A stretch of DNA of 64,000 nt from Spirochaetota bacterium. GTDB lineage: Bacteria; Spirochaetota; UBA4802; UBA5550. The notes beneath the pieces are model-generated. The model was not told where the DNA came from. It was given only the letters and a program-made list of their open reading frames with translations, and ran no database searches. The DNA lies in the NCBI GenBank assembly GCA_016933025.1, contig JAFGBT010000025.1:1-64000 (forward strand), in the 5' to 3' direction. Made by a program: the position numbers and the translations under genes. Below, piece after piece: positions 7,137-15,907 of the stretch. The number at the start of each line of letters is the position of its first letter. The stretch's first letter is position 1.

Positions 7137-8555
7137 TCATATCCTCACCCCTGCTCCGGCTTCGCAGGCGATAAAATCCATGATCCCCTTTTTCTCGATG
7201 ATCATTCCGTAATCGGCAACGATATGAAAGAGAACCCTGCTTTTGATTGTCGCGGTCACCGCGATGCCGGCCATGATCGTCGGCTCAACGCCGGTGCGTG
7301 AAGGATAGACGACGCCGTTCAGACCCAGCCTTCGTGCTGTGTATGAAATTGATATGTAACTGAGCCCGGCAGAGATTTCGGGCGAGATCGAAAAGTGGTG
7401 CCCGATCATGAACCGGTAATTGATGGTGAAGAGCATCGGGGCCATCCATGATTTCCTGACTGATTTTCCCCACCCGGTAAAGTAGAGAAAGCCTCCCCCG
7501 AGCCCCATGTTGAGGCCCCATGCCGGAAAGTTAGCCGCGGTCACGGTGATGAGCCCGCCCCAGCCGGGATGCAGGATTTTCCCCAGGTCGCGCACCGGCA
7601 TGAGGAAGCACCCCCGCGCGGAAACATCAAATTCAATGAGCCTGGTGTTCACGGGGGCGTCGGCGGATTCGACACCGTCGTTGTCGACCGAGCGGACGGC
7701 AAAGTAATGCGTGGTCTTCGGGTCGAGCCCTTTGAGAGTATATTCGCAGCCGTCCGCTTTGCCTGCCAGCGAACGCTTTTCACCAGTCACCCGGTAGATG
7801 CGATAGCCCTTCACCGAACCGTCGGGGTCTATGGCGGGGCGCCAGGTTATACACGCCCCGATTGTTCCCCGGTCCTCCGGGAGCCGCGTGAGCCGTGCGC
7901 CCGGCGGCGGGTCGGGCGGCGTGTTGGTCATTATCTCGATCTCGTCTGTCGGAAGGGACTCGCCGCCCGTGTCATCGATCGCCGTTACCATGATCCTGTA
8001 ACGGGTCTTTTCTTTCAGGCCCCGGATGGTATACGATAGCCATCCGGTTGCTCCCGCCTTTCTGAATTCCGTTTCCGCTATTTCTTTGAAATAGACCCGG
8101 TATCCCCTTGGCGGCTTGTATGGGGGGTACCAGGCTATCCAGATCGAGCGGGTGTCTGCGGTGCCATGCAGGTCGGTCGGATTGGTGCGCGCCATGAACA
8201 GTACTTTTTTCCGGGGGACGGTGTATTCGTCCGGCAGATAGAGATTGTTCCGGAAGGTGTAGGCATCCGCGTTTTCATCCACCAGGTAGGCCTCCAGGGA
8301 CGAGCCGTCGGTGAGGCGCACAACAACCTTGCCCAGATAGATGTCGGTGTACAGGATGCGGAGTACACTGCTGCGGCCGATCATACGCGCTGAGCCATTC
8401 GGCGATACCAGAGTGATGGCGGTACCGGTCTCGCCGGTAATTTTCCCCCTGAGGATGCTCCCATTTTTTAAGAAGACGCATTCGCCTAGAGCGGAACGCA
8501 TCCCCGTGGTCAGTAATATCAGAGCAATTATTAAGCGGGGATATAATGTATTCAT
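7137..8555 (-). CDS. Exported fibronectin-III protein with barrel-like C-terminus
   Basis: This 472-residue protein has a signal peptide (1-24, ending near ALGEC) and two copies of a small beta module ('LKNGSILRGKI...' about 27-68 and 'LTDGSSLEAYL...' about 78-125). Two fibronectin type III domains follow (about 130-215 and 220-310), and a glycine- and aromatic-rich C-terminal part (about 325-472) looks like an outer-membrane beta-barrel, ending in ACEAGAGVRI. The role is unknown; a cell-surface or outer-membrane protein is inferred. It is the last gene of the sigma factor/membrane protein group upstream (93-bp gap) and shares the NGxIxRGxI module with the protein at 8649, which suggests a common binding or assembly function. 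Confidence 0.7.
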   Translation of the reverse strand: MNTLYPRLIIALILLTTGMRSALGECVFLKNGSILRGKITGETGTAITLVSPNGSARMIGRSSVLRILYTDIYLGKVVVRLTDGSSLEAYLVDENADAYTFRNNLYLPDEYTVPRKKVLFMARTNPTDLHGTADTRSIWIAWYPPYKPPRGYRVYFKEIAETEFRKAGATGWLSYTIRGLKEKTRYRIMVTAIDDTGGESLPTDEIEIMTNTPPDPPPGARLTRLPEDRGTIGACITWRPAIDPDGSVKGYRIYRVTGEKRSLAGKADGCEYTLKGLDPKTTHYFAVRSVDNDGVESADAPVNTRLIEFDVSARGCFLMPVRDLGKILHPGWGGLITVTAANFPAWGLNMGLGGGFLYFTGWGKSVRKSWMAPMLFTINYRFMIGHHFSISPEISAGLSYISISYTARRLGLNGVVYPSRTGVEPTIMAGIAVTATIKSRVLFHIVADYGMIIEKKGIMDFIACEAGAGVRI

Positions 8556-8648
8556 GGCCCCGCCGTGCCGAAAGAGATGATCGCCGATAAACGGCGGTCT
8601 TCCAGGCCTGCCGCCATGATCCAGCGCACTAATGGCGTCCGCATACGA

Positions 8649-9161
8649 TTATTCCCCGGTTTTCAGCGGCTTGACCATCTTTATCTGGTTCCGGGGGACC
8701 TGAACGATTCCACGGGTGGTAAGAATTTCATAGCTCGCCCCCCGGGAGATGATGGCGCCGCGGATGATTTTACCGTTGTAAAGGATGATCTGGTCGACCC
8801 ACTTGTAGCGCGCCCGGATATCTTCGAGCGTGATGGCCTCCCTGCCTGACGGCTGTTCAAGGCGGCTTACACGGACGGCCTTCACGGCGCGGTAACCGCC
8901 GTAGGCAAGGGAGCCGGCAAGGGCGCACGTCAGCAGCGTCTTGAGGATGACTCCGATGCCGGCTTTCTTAACCGCGAAATAGAGGGAAAGGTAGAGACCG
9001 TAGAGAGCGCTGAAGGCCCCGACGGTTTTCAGGACGCGCTTAAGAATTTTCCGCTTCGACGATATGATGGCGTCCCGGTCTTTCGGGGATATCGGCCGGG
9101 TGAGTCGGTATTTTTCCAGCAGCTTTTCGATGAGCAGTGTTTCCTGATTTGATTTCTTCAT
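8649..9161 (-). CDS. Two-helix membrane protein, candidate anti-sigma factor
   Basis: This 170-residue protein overlaps the stop of the ECF sigma gene by four bases (ATGA), implying translational coupling. A charged cytoplasmic N-terminus (1-40) is followed by two membrane helices (about 41-62 and 70-92). A C-terminal segment (about 118-165) carries ILYNGKIIRGAIISRG and VQVPRNQIKMV, the same small beta module as the next gene's N-terminus. There is no ZAS zinc motif (HxxxCxxC), so it is not a classical anti-sigma factor. Position and membrane topology make a sigma-regulator role likely but unproven. Confidence 0.6.
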   Translation of the reverse strand: MKKSNQETLLIEKLLEKYRLTRPISPKDRDAIISSKRKILKRVLKTVGAFSALYGLYLSLYFAVKKAGIGVILKTLLTCALAGSLAYGGYRAVKAVRVSRLEQPSGREAITLEDIRARYKWVDQIILYNGKIIRGAIISRGASYEILTTRGIVQVPRNQIKMVKPLKTGE

Positions 9162-9691
9162 AACAGATCCTCTATACGGGTAATGCCCCGTTCCTTCAGG
9201 TGCTCCAGTATACGCCGTGAAACCTGCTGATACCTGTAGTGCGCCTGCCGCTTCGTGATACCCAGGTGCGTGGCCGCCTCTTCATACGTGTAATTATTGA
9301 TCGCTATGAGATCAAACAGGATTCTCTCCTCCTCGTCCCGGTAGTTTTCACTGTTCTCAATGGCTTCGTGTATTACGATGCGGACGTCCCTGAAGCCGTT
9401 CTCGAAGGCGAGATGGATGTCATCCTCGATGTTGCTGATGTCAACGCTGTCCGGATCCGAGCCCTCCTTATTACGATAATAATTTGATATGCAGAATTTC
9501 ATGGCGCCGAAAAGCCAGCTCCTCGCGTCCCGCACTTCGTCGAATTTTCTGTAGTAGTTGACGAAGATTTCGTGGCATATATCCTCGGCGTCCTCCCTGT
9601 TGACCACCCTGCTGTAGAGCGCGTTCAGGATCAGGGGATAAAAATCGCTGTATGATTTCCTGAATGCGCGGTCTTTTTTCGAGAACAGCAT
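9158..9691 (-). CDS. ECF-type RNA polymerase sigma factor
   Basis: This 177-residue sigma-70 family protein has region 2 at about 14-80 (NREDAEDICHEIFVNYYRKF, SWLFGAMKFCISNYYRN) and region 4 at about 123-168 (YTYEEAATHLGITKRQAHYR, the helix-turn-helix). The spacing and small size fit extracytoplasmic-function factors. An AAGGAG box lies ten bases before the ATG. It heads a minus-strand group with the membrane protein at 8649 and the exported protein at 7137, which may be both regulator and target. It is divergent from thioredoxin. Confidence 0.9.
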   Translation of the reverse strand: MLFSKKDRAFRKSYSDFYPLILNALYSRVVNREDAEDICHEIFVNYYRKFDEVRDARSWLFGAMKFCISNYYRNKEGSDPDSVDISNIEDDIHLAFENGFRDVRIVIHEAIENSENYRDEEERILFDLIAINNYTYEEAATHLGITKRQAHYRYQQVSRRILEHLKERGITRIEDLL

Positions 9692-9879
9692 CCCCTCGAT
9701 GCTCCTTTATGTAGTAGTGAAATTTTATTGGAACGTACGAAAAAAATCCGCCGGGAGGCGTTTTTCTATTTATTTTCCGAACCCGGCAGAAATAGAACAT
9801 AATCATTGGACTGTCCACTATTTTTTGGAATCCCCAAATTTTTAGTCTATTAAATGTGATAAAAAAATCGATTCCGTAC

Positions 9880-9908
9880 TTGACACGGGCATAAAAAATT
9901 GTTATTTT
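9880..9908 (+). promoter_or_regulatory. Sigma-70 promoter for thioredoxin
   Basis: TTGACA (9880-9885) and TATTTT (9903-9908) are separated by 17 bp in an AT-rich stretch, giving a leader of about 55 nt before the trx start codon at 9972. The rest of the 9692-9971 gap shows no gene. Confidence 0.6.
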
Positions 9909-9971
9909 AGATAAAATTAAAATACTAAATAATTGTCCGGCAGTGCCGGTAATTATACAAACGAGGGTACA

Positions 9972-10325
9972 ATGGAACATTTGACAAAAGATGCGTTCAA
10001 AGAAAAAATTTTTGATTTTGAAACGAATTCTGAGTGGAACTATAAGGGAGAACTGCCGGCTATAATAGATTTCTATGCCGATTGGTGCGGTCCGTGCAAG
10101 ATGGTCGCGCCGGTTCTAACGGAGCTTGCTGATGAATACGCCGGCAGGATCAATGTTTACAAGGTCAACACCGATCAGGAGCCCGAACTCTCCGGCGCCT
10201 TCGGTATCCAGAGTATCCCGAGTATCCTGTTTATCCCGGTCGGAGACCAACCCCAGATGGCCGCGGGCGCCCTCCCTAAAAAGGCTTTTCAGGATATTAT
10301 AAGGGACGTCTTGAAGGTTAATTGA
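9972..10325 (+). CDS. trxA: Thioredoxin
   Basis: This 117-residue single-domain protein carries the WCGPCK active site (FYADWCGPCKMVAPV) and the cis-proline loop QSIPSILF. It is a general cytosolic disulfide reductant that would be recharged by the thioredoxin reductase at 33437. The start is set at the ATG after gagggtacA; the longer frame from 9933 lacks a ribosome site. The stop is followed by a dispersed repeat (10370-10508), so it is probably monocistronic. Confidence 0.93.
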   Translation: MEHLTKDAFKEKIFDFETNSEWNYKGELPAIIDFYADWCGPCKMVAPVLTELADEYAGRINVYKVNTDQEPELSGAFGIQSIPSILFIPVGDQPQMAAGALPKKAFQDIIRDVLKVN

Positions 10326-10369
10326 GCATAATGCAGATTCGACTTTCCCATTGGCCTGTATTATTGTTT

Positions 10370-10508
10370 GTCATCGCGAGCGCACCCTTCGACGGAGTTT
10401 ACCCCGAGCGAAGTCGAAGGGCTCAGGGCGACATATCACATGTCATGCCGAGCGTAGTCGAGGTATGCTTCGTCGCCCTCATGAAGAATGAGGGCTCCTC
10501 GCAATGAC
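10370..10508. repeat. Dispersed palindromic repeat (GTCATCGCGAG type)
   Basis: The element is bounded by gtcatcgcgag (10370-10380) and ctcgcaatgac (10498-10508), near-perfect inverted ends. Inside is a second pair, cccttcgac (10385-10393) with gtcgaaggg (10413-10421). The spurious translation of such units gives 'PERSRRAQGD', a common artefact in genomes carrying them. The inner CTTCGAC/GTCGAAG motif recurs at 30148-30178. No protein should be called here. Confidence 0.75.
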
Positions 10509-10561
10509 TCTTCACATGGATTCTTAGTTCTTGATTAATTAAAAAATAGTGTCAAAAATGG

Positions 10562-10939
10562 TCAGGATCCGAACTCTTCCTCGAATTTCTCCCCCGACAT
10601 GATGGTAAAGAATTTATTCAGTGTCATGAGGTCGAAGGTGTGTTGAATGGCGGGGCTCAGATCGAAGAAGATGAGCCGGGTATTGAATTCCTTGGTTTTT
10701 CTCAGGAACTTAACCAGGGAAGCGATGGCGGTGGAGTCAAGACCGGCCAGGTCGCTGCACCTGATTGCGATCAGTTCGGGGCGCATGTTCAGGATTTCAC
10801 TCAACACCGATTCCATTTCCTGTATGTTGCCGATATTCCATTCGCCCGAGGCGTTGATAATAATCTTGTTGCCTTGTTTCGTGTAGGATATGTTCTCCAT
10901 GGATTGAATGTTAGCAATCTCGTTTATTATGTCAAACAT
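10562..10939 (-). CDS. STAS-domain anti-sigma factor antagonist
   Basis: This 125-residue SpoIIAA/RsbV-like protein has the core of a STAS fold: KIIINASGEWNIGN, the phosphorylation loop AGLDSTAIASLVKFL and LIFFDLSPAIQHTFDL. The serine in LDST is the usual phosphoacceptor. In partner switching, the unphosphorylated form binds an anti-sigma kinase, and a SpoIIE phosphatase (three are in this window) reverses the phosphorylation. No kinase is adjacent. The start is uncertain: the ATG at 10939 and another 13 codons in (MENISYTKQG) are both weakly supported. Confidence 0.82.
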   Translation of the reverse strand: MFDIINEIANIQSMENISYTKQGNKIIINASGEWNIGNIQEMESVLSEILNMRPELIAIRCSDLAGLDSTAIASLVKFLRKTKEFNTRLIFFDLSPAIQHTFDLMTLNKFFTIMSGEKFEEEFGS

Positions 10940-11023
10940 ATTATGCGCGAAAGAGTTGTAGGTTTTGGCAGGGCGACAGCGCGAGCAAGGCTTTCCGTTC
11001 CCGCATGAGGCCGAACATCCTCG

Positions 11024-11761
11024 CTAGTGTTTTTTTATCTCGATAACAGAGCAGAGCTTTCCGTTGACGTCCGAGCCGGATTTCGGGTTATACCTGTCCG
11101 GCACCCATTCCCCGTCGATGATGTACTGGTACCGATAGACTCCCGTATAAAGCTTCTTGCGCAGCCGCCAGATGCCGTCGCTTCCTCTGGTCAGGAGGTC
11201 GTGTTCCGGGTTCCAGTGGTTGAAGTCTCCGACCAGCGAGACCATGCTCGCGCCGGGCCGGTAGGTCCGGAACTCGATCGTGGCGCGGTCGATCCTGCGC
11301 CATGATACCAGCTTTCCCTCGGCGCGCACGCCCGGCTCGGCCACGGAAAGGTACGAGCCCATTCTGTCGTCTATCCGGTCTGGATTCAGCGGATCCATGA
11401 TCCAGATGCCGTCTACGAGGTATTTGTATGTGATACGCCCGGCCTTTCTGCCCGCCGGCACGAAGTAATACCAGATGCCATTGTCGCTTCGATCCATCGG
11501 TATTTCCTTCCACCCTGAGAAACTTCCGGCTATGCTGACCGATCTGGCGCTTCTGCTGCGGTAGGTGAAGAGGACTCCATCGGAGCTTAAGGTACTCTGG
11601 CCTACGCGGTGGCCGGTCCTGATCATCCTCACATTCCGAGGGGCATCGGCCTGCTTCAGGAGCTTCAGGTTATTGTAATAGAGGGTATTCAGGGCTCCGT
11701 TATCGTAATTGAAAGCAAGCAAAAGCAGCGGCGCCATGACGGAAAGGGATTTAAAATTCAT
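11024..11761 (-). CDS. Exported protein with two CBM48/E-set glycogen-binding-like domains
   Basis: This 245-residue protein has an N-terminal hydrophobic signal (about 1-17). It then has two immunoglobulin-like E-set modules of the AMPK/CBM48 type: about 65-145 (SVSIAGSFSGWKEIPM, YKYLVDGIWIMDP) and about 160-243 (MVSLVGDFNHWNPEHDL, YQYIIDGEWVPDRYNP). The aromatic residues used for glucan binding (W in SGW and NHW, and the Y/W in YLVDGxW) are kept in both. No catalytic domain is attached. It may bind an alpha-glucan or serve as a structural module outside the cytoplasm. It lies 84 bp upstream of the STAS gene on the same strand. Confidence 0.75.
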   Translation of the reverse strand: MNFKSLSVMAPLLLLAFNYDNGALNTLYYNNLKLLKQADAPRNVRMIRTGHRVGQSTLSSDGVLFTYRSRSARSVSIAGSFSGWKEIPMDRSDNGIWYYFVPAGRKAGRITYKYLVDGIWIMDPLNPDRIDDRMGSYLSVAEPGVRAEGKLVSWRRIDRATIEFRTYRPGASMVSLVGDFNHWNPEHDLLTRGSDGIWRLRKKLYTGVYRYQYIIDGEWVPDRYNPKSGSDVNGKLCSVIEIKKH

Positions 11762-12094
11762 AAATTAAGAACCTCTGAACCCTACGGAGATAATCGCTTC
11801 AAGGTGCATCTAATCAGCAAATCGTCTATTTTCGGGCAATACATTAAAATTAATTGTCTGTTATGTTATGCATTTCGCCGATTTGATCCGGCGGCCGTGA
11901 TAAACTGGTTGATTTGTTCACTAAATATGTCGATAATCGTAGGAGAAATATTTATATTAATATTATTGAATATGCGACCATTCACTCCAGCCGGCCGGCA
12001 ATTATTGAACGGTCCGCCGTGAGCGGATGGAAAAATTGATTGATTTTTTATTAAGCGGACGATACAATCTGATTATGTCGCTTAAATTCCCTTG
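11762..12094. other. Intergenic region, AT-rich
   Basis: This 333-bp gap between divergent genes shows no ORF of note. The only signal found is a promoter-like pair near its right end (12040-12068). Confidence 0.5.
12040..12068 (+). promoter_or_regulatory. Sigma-70-like promoter before the TPR gene
   Basis: TTGATT (12040-12045) and TACAAT (12063-12068) with exactly 17 bp between them. The predicted transcript would start about 20 nt before the ATG at 12095 or about 41 nt before the one at 12116. Confidence 0.5.
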
Positions 12095-15000
12095 ATGGCG
12101 GTGTTTGGACCAGATATGGCTGAACAGGAAGAAATATCATACACCCCTGAAGAGCTTGAGGAAATCGACCGGATCGTCGGCATTGTCGAAAGGAGCGGGA
12201 GAAAGACCTTTACCGTAAAGGAATCTGCGCCCGAGCCGGCCGCTGTTGCCGTCGCGGAAGAGCCTGTCGAGGAGGAGCCTGCCGCAGAGGTTGCCGCCGA
12301 AGCCGGAGAGGAAGAATTCCATGCCGCACCTGAAAGCTTCAGCGAGCCGGAAGATCTGTCGCTGCCTGCCATGGACCTCGATGGCCTGACAAGGAAGGAA
12401 GAGCCGCCTGTCCCGGAAGCCCCGAAGAGGAGGGAGGAGGGCGCTCCCATCGAGGATATTACCGGCCTTATTCATGAAGTGGCTGAGGAGTTTCCCGAAG
12501 TAGGGGAGGAAGCCGCGCCTGAGGAGATTGAAGAAATCGCGCCGCCGCCTCCTTTCGCGAGAAAAGCGCCCCCTGCCCCCGAGGAGAAGCCCGAGGCCCT
12601 CACCACGCTCGATGAGCTTGATCATCTGACCTCGGAAGAACCTGAATCGCTTGATACCAGCGAGATAGCGCCGGCCGACGAGTTTGTCAGCGCGATGGAA
12701 CAACCCCCGCCCCGGGAATCCCGCCGGATAGAGGAGCCTGCTGTCGCAGAGGAGTTCGACCTGTCCGAGCCGATCCTCGAGGAGCCCGGCCCGATAGAGG
12801 AGATGGCCGCGCCGCCGGCGCCGGCCGAGAAGCCGGGTGAAGCCGTGAGCCTCGGGAAGGAATTCGAAACCGATATACCGGATCTTTCTGAAATTTCGTT
12901 CGAGGAAAAAGCGATGCCAGAAGCCCGGGAAGCAGAGATCCCGGAGATAGATATCGGCGGTCCCCCGCCTGCGGCCACGATGCCCCCTCCTGAGGAGATG
13001 GCAATGCCTGAACCGGAACTGGATGAGCTGACCGATGAGGACCTCGCCGGGATCAAGGGAACTGATGATTTCAAGGTTGAACAGCCTTCGAAGGATATTA
13101 TCACAGAGGTAAAGAAGAAAGAGGCCGCCCGCGAGGCCGCGGTTGAGGAGATGTCTCTGGCTGAAGCCGCTCCCGTCCAGGAAGAGGAGTCGTTCGAGGT
13201 CGAGATGCTGGAAGAGGAGCCGAAGCCGACAAAGCCGTCGGCGCCCTCCCGCCCGTCCGCGCCGGAACCGCAGGGGGGCGGTATCGAACTTACGGACCGC
13301 GAATTGCTTCGTCTGAAGAGGGCCATTCTTTTGTTCAACCCCGCCGTTCGCAACGCGGTCAAAGACGCCGTGGTCAACGATCTCATGCCGGCAAGGGAAA
13401 CCAGCCAGCTGATCAGCATGATCCTCTCCGGGAGGGCGGAAGGCGACATCCACAAGTTTCTGGAATCAAAGCTGGGCAGGAAAATACCGTTCGTAGCGGA
13501 AAAGCCGACCGCCGCGCGGCGAGTGATAACCTCCCGGCCCGAATATTCTACAGCGGGCAGGGAGCGGCAGAAAAGGCTTCTTGCCATTACCAGGGTATTC
13601 GGTATCGCCGCCGCCGCCGCGTGTGTGCTGGTGGTCGTCGGGTATCAGTTTATCTACAAGCCATACGCGGCGAAGCGCATGATCCGGCAGGGCACGGCGC
13701 TCATACGCGAGAGCGGGAACTATCTCAAGAAACCGAAGGACTACGCTCAAGCGGAGAAGATATTCCGCGACGTTGATGAAAACTATATCAAGGATTTCGC
13801 GTTCGGCTATCTCGAGTATGGCCGCGCCTACTTTGACAGGAAAGAATACGCTTTTTCAGTCAATAAGCTGAACAGGATATACGGGATACAGGATAAAAAG
13901 AGGAGGGCGATAGATCTGGACCTCCTGAACAGCCTCGGATATTTTTATGCCAGGGTATCGCCGGAATACTATAATACCGTTCGACTCAACATCAACCGCT
14001 GGTACTACCCAGACAGCAAAAAGAAGAGGGAAGAGTGGTCCCAACTCGATGTCGCCATCGAATTCTACCGGCGGGTGCTCGCGAGGGAGAGGGATAACGT
14101 CACCGCCCTCTACGGCATAGGAAATGCCTACTATTCCCGGGGGCAGTATATCAAGGCAAAGAAATACTACGAAGACATTGTTGGCCTCGAACCTGATTCG
14201 GCGGTAGGATACGCCGGCCTGATGAACCTCTATATTGAGCGCGACGTCTTCGTGCAGGTGATTGACGTTCACGCCAGGCTCACCGAGAAGAAAATGCTCC
14301 CGGAGCTCCCCTCGGCCCTCCTCGCCAAGCTTGCCGGATATTACCTTGACAAGCAGAAGTCCGCCACCGCAAACGTGCGCGTCGATTACGGAGTCCAGTC
14401 CCCCGGTTTCAAGGATATTGACGACAACATCTACCCGGCAGTTTACGCGGTTCTCAACGCCCTCAACAAACGCGACAAGGAGTATCCGCCGCTTCACCTG
14501 CAGTACGCGCGGCTTAACAAGATGCAGAACAACCTGAAGGTGATGAGAATCCATCTGGATAAGGCCATCGAGCTATCAAGGAAAAACTATAACGCTGATT
14601 ACTTCGGGGCACTGCATCTGATGGGCGATTATTACTACAGCGTCAAGGAGCCGGTCAAGGCCTACGAGACCCTGAACAGGGCCATCAGGGCGGCGGGGAA
14701 TCCGCCCGATTTCACCCGTGACGATTTTTACAGGGAAACCGAGAGTACGGGTAAGTCGTACGCACTTCTGGGGAATATCTTTTACTATTATTTTGACAGG
14801 GTGAGGATGCGCTACGGAGATCTCGAAGACGACGAGGTCGACCAGGAGGCGGAAAAGCTGGCCAACTACCAGATCGCGCGGGATAAATACGAGAAGGCGA
14901 TCGACGAGGGATTTGAGTCTCCCGAGGTTCACTATAACCTCGGGCGGGTCTATTACCTGAACAGGCTGTACCGCAAGGCCCTGGACCAGTGGCTGAACCT

Positions 15001-15421
15001 GTATGATGATTTCACGGAGAATCCCGAGCTCATGTTCGCACTGGGCAATGCCTTCTATCACATGGGCAATTATGACGCCGCCAGGGGCGAGTACATGAAG
15101 CTGATCTCGGCGTATGAATATGATCTTGACCGGATGAAGATAGCGCGGCGAGACCTTGAGGGACATGTCAAGCTCATCACCTATCTTTCCGGGGCCTACA
15201 ATAATGTCGGCGCCGTATACCAGGTGAAGAACAACGAGGCGAAGAGCGAGATCAGCTACTGGAAGGCGATCGACTATGCCCAGCGCATTGACAGCGACAA
15301 TGAGATCGCCCGCGTCAACATGGCGAGGTCATTCAGACAGACCGGCGGATCCGGCGAGCCCATCCTTGACGAATCGATTCCGTTCAGCATGGACAGGTAC
15401 CGCGAGGATATGAGGAACTGA
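12095..15421 (+). CDS. Large single-span TPR protein, FlcA-like (periplasmic flagellar collar)
   Basis: This protein has about 1108 residues. The first ~400 are acidic, proline-rich and low in complexity. A compact helical segment follows (about 410-475, LTDRELLRLKRAILLFNPAV). Then come one membrane helix (about 500-522) and a C-terminal half of about ten TPR repeats (570-1090). The layout of a disordered cytoplasmic or N-terminal part, a single span and external TPRs matches the spirochaete flagellar collar protein FlcA (Borrelia BB0326 type). That name is an inference from architecture. No clear Shine-Dalgarno exists; the ATG at 12116 is an alternative start. No flagellar gene is nearby. 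Confidence 0.6.
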   Translation: MAVFGPDMAEQEEISYTPEELEEIDRIVGIVERSGRKTFTVKESAPEPAAVAVAEEPVEEEPAAEVAAEAGEEEFHAAPESFSEPEDLSLPAMDLDGLTRKEEPPVPEAPKRREEGAPIEDITGLIHEVAEEFPEVGEEAAPEEIEEIAPPPPFARKAPPAPEEKPEALTTLDELDHLTSEEPESLDTSEIAPADEFVSAMEQPPPRESRRIEEPAVAEEFDLSEPILEEPGPIEEMAAPPAPAEKPGEAVSLGKEFETDIPDLSEISFEEKAMPEAREAEIPEIDIGGPPPAATMPPPEEMAMPEPELDELTDEDLAGIKGTDDFKVEQPSKDIITEVKKKEAAREAAVEEMSLAEAAPVQEEESFEVEMLEEEPKPTKPSAPSRPSAPEPQGGGIELTDRELLRLKRAILLFNPAVRNAVKDAVVNDLMPARETSQLISMILSGRAEGDIHKFLESKLGRKIPFVAEKPTAARRVITSRPEYSTAGRERQKRLLAITRVFGIAAAAACVLVVVGYQFIYKPYAAKRMIRQGTALIRESGNYLKKPKDYAQAEKIFRDVDENYIKDFAFGYLEYGRAYFDRKEYAFSVNKLNRIYGIQDKKRRAIDLDLLNSLGYFYARVSPEYYNTVRLNINRWYYPDSKKKREEWSQLDVAIEFYRRVLARERDNVTALYGIGNAYYSRGQYIKAKKYYEDIVGLEPDSAVGYAGLMNLYIERDVFVQVIDVHARLTEKKMLPELPSALLAKLAGYYLDKQKSATANVRVDYGVQSPGFKDIDDNIYPAVYAVLNALNKRDKEYPPLHLQYARLNKMQNNLKVMRIHLDKAIELSRKNYNADYFGALHLMGDYYYSVKEPVKAYETLNRAIRAAGNPPDFTRDDFYRETESTGKSYALLGNIFYYYFDRVRMRYGDLEDDEVDQEAEKLANYQIARDKYEKAIDEGFESPEVHYNLGRVYYLNRLYRKALDQWLNLYDDFTENPELMFALGNAFYHMGNYDAARGEYMKLISAYEYDLDRMKIARRDLEGHVKLITYLSGAYNNVGAVYQVKNNEAKSEISYWKAIDYAQRIDSDNEIARVNMARSFRQTGGSGEPILDESIPFSMDRYREDMRN

Positions 15422-15430
15422 ACGGGTACT

Positions 15431-15892
15431 TCACTTTTTTTTCTTGCGGAGCGTCCACTTTAAAATCGCGTATTCAAACCCGTCAACGAGAACGTTGAAA
15501 GAAGCGTTGTTTATGTTTTCCGAAAGGGAATGGACCTTCCATAATTCAGCGCCGTCCGTAAATATTATCGTGACCTCCACGTCGGTGCTGGTTCCCCGCT
15601 TTGAATCGAGAATATCCGCATGAAAATCGACCAGCTTTACCCGGGCAATCTCGGGGAAGAGGGGGATGAGCCCTTTTTTGAGTACGTTGGCCAGGGCGTC
15701 GACCGGTCCCGCTCCGTTCGAGGCTTCATGAATAACCCGGTTGTTGGCCTCGATCTGAACGGTGGCCTCGGGATCGACTCCATTGTCGATAAGCCGGTAT
15801 CCATCCACGATTCTGAACGGCGCCCTGTATTTTTTCAGCGAGCGGGCAATGGCAAGGACTTTTGTGGCGTCTTCAATTTCGTAGTTAAGCAT
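15431..15892 (-). CDS. Orphan LeuA/CimA-type allosteric (regulatory) domain
   Basis: This 153-residue protein corresponds to the C-terminal regulatory domain of 2-isopropylmalate or citramalate synthase without the catalytic barrel. Diagnostic segments are ATVQIEANNRVIHEASNGAG, PVDALANVLKKGL, VKLVDFHADILDSKRGT and NINNASFNVLVDGFEYAILK. In the full enzymes this domain binds leucine or isoleucine and dimerises. A free-standing copy may sense a branched-chain amino acid or regulate a separately encoded synthase. AGAGGGGG lies eight bases before the ATG at 15892; the GTG nine bases upstream would overlap it. It is the last gene of a minus-strand trio and converges on the FlcA-like gene nine bases away. 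Confidence 0.85.
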   Translation of the reverse strand: MLNYEIEDATKVLAIARSLKKYRAPFRIVDGYRLIDNGVDPEATVQIEANNRVIHEASNGAGPVDALANVLKKGLIPLFPEIARVKLVDFHADILDSKRGTSTDVEVTIIFTDGAELWKVHSLSENINNASFNVLVDGFEYAILKWTLRKKKK

Positions 15893-15907
15893 GATCGGCA
15901 CCCCCTC

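Noticed and set aside
10322-10507. 61-codon ORF after thioredoxin
   Set aside because: The translation (PERSRRAQGD type) is the known artefact of a palindromic intergenic repeat; no ribosome site.
12137-13453. 438-codon minus-strand ORF
   Set aside because: It is the shadow of the acidic low-complexity half of the TPR gene; Arg/Leu/Gly-rich nonsense composition, no start signal.
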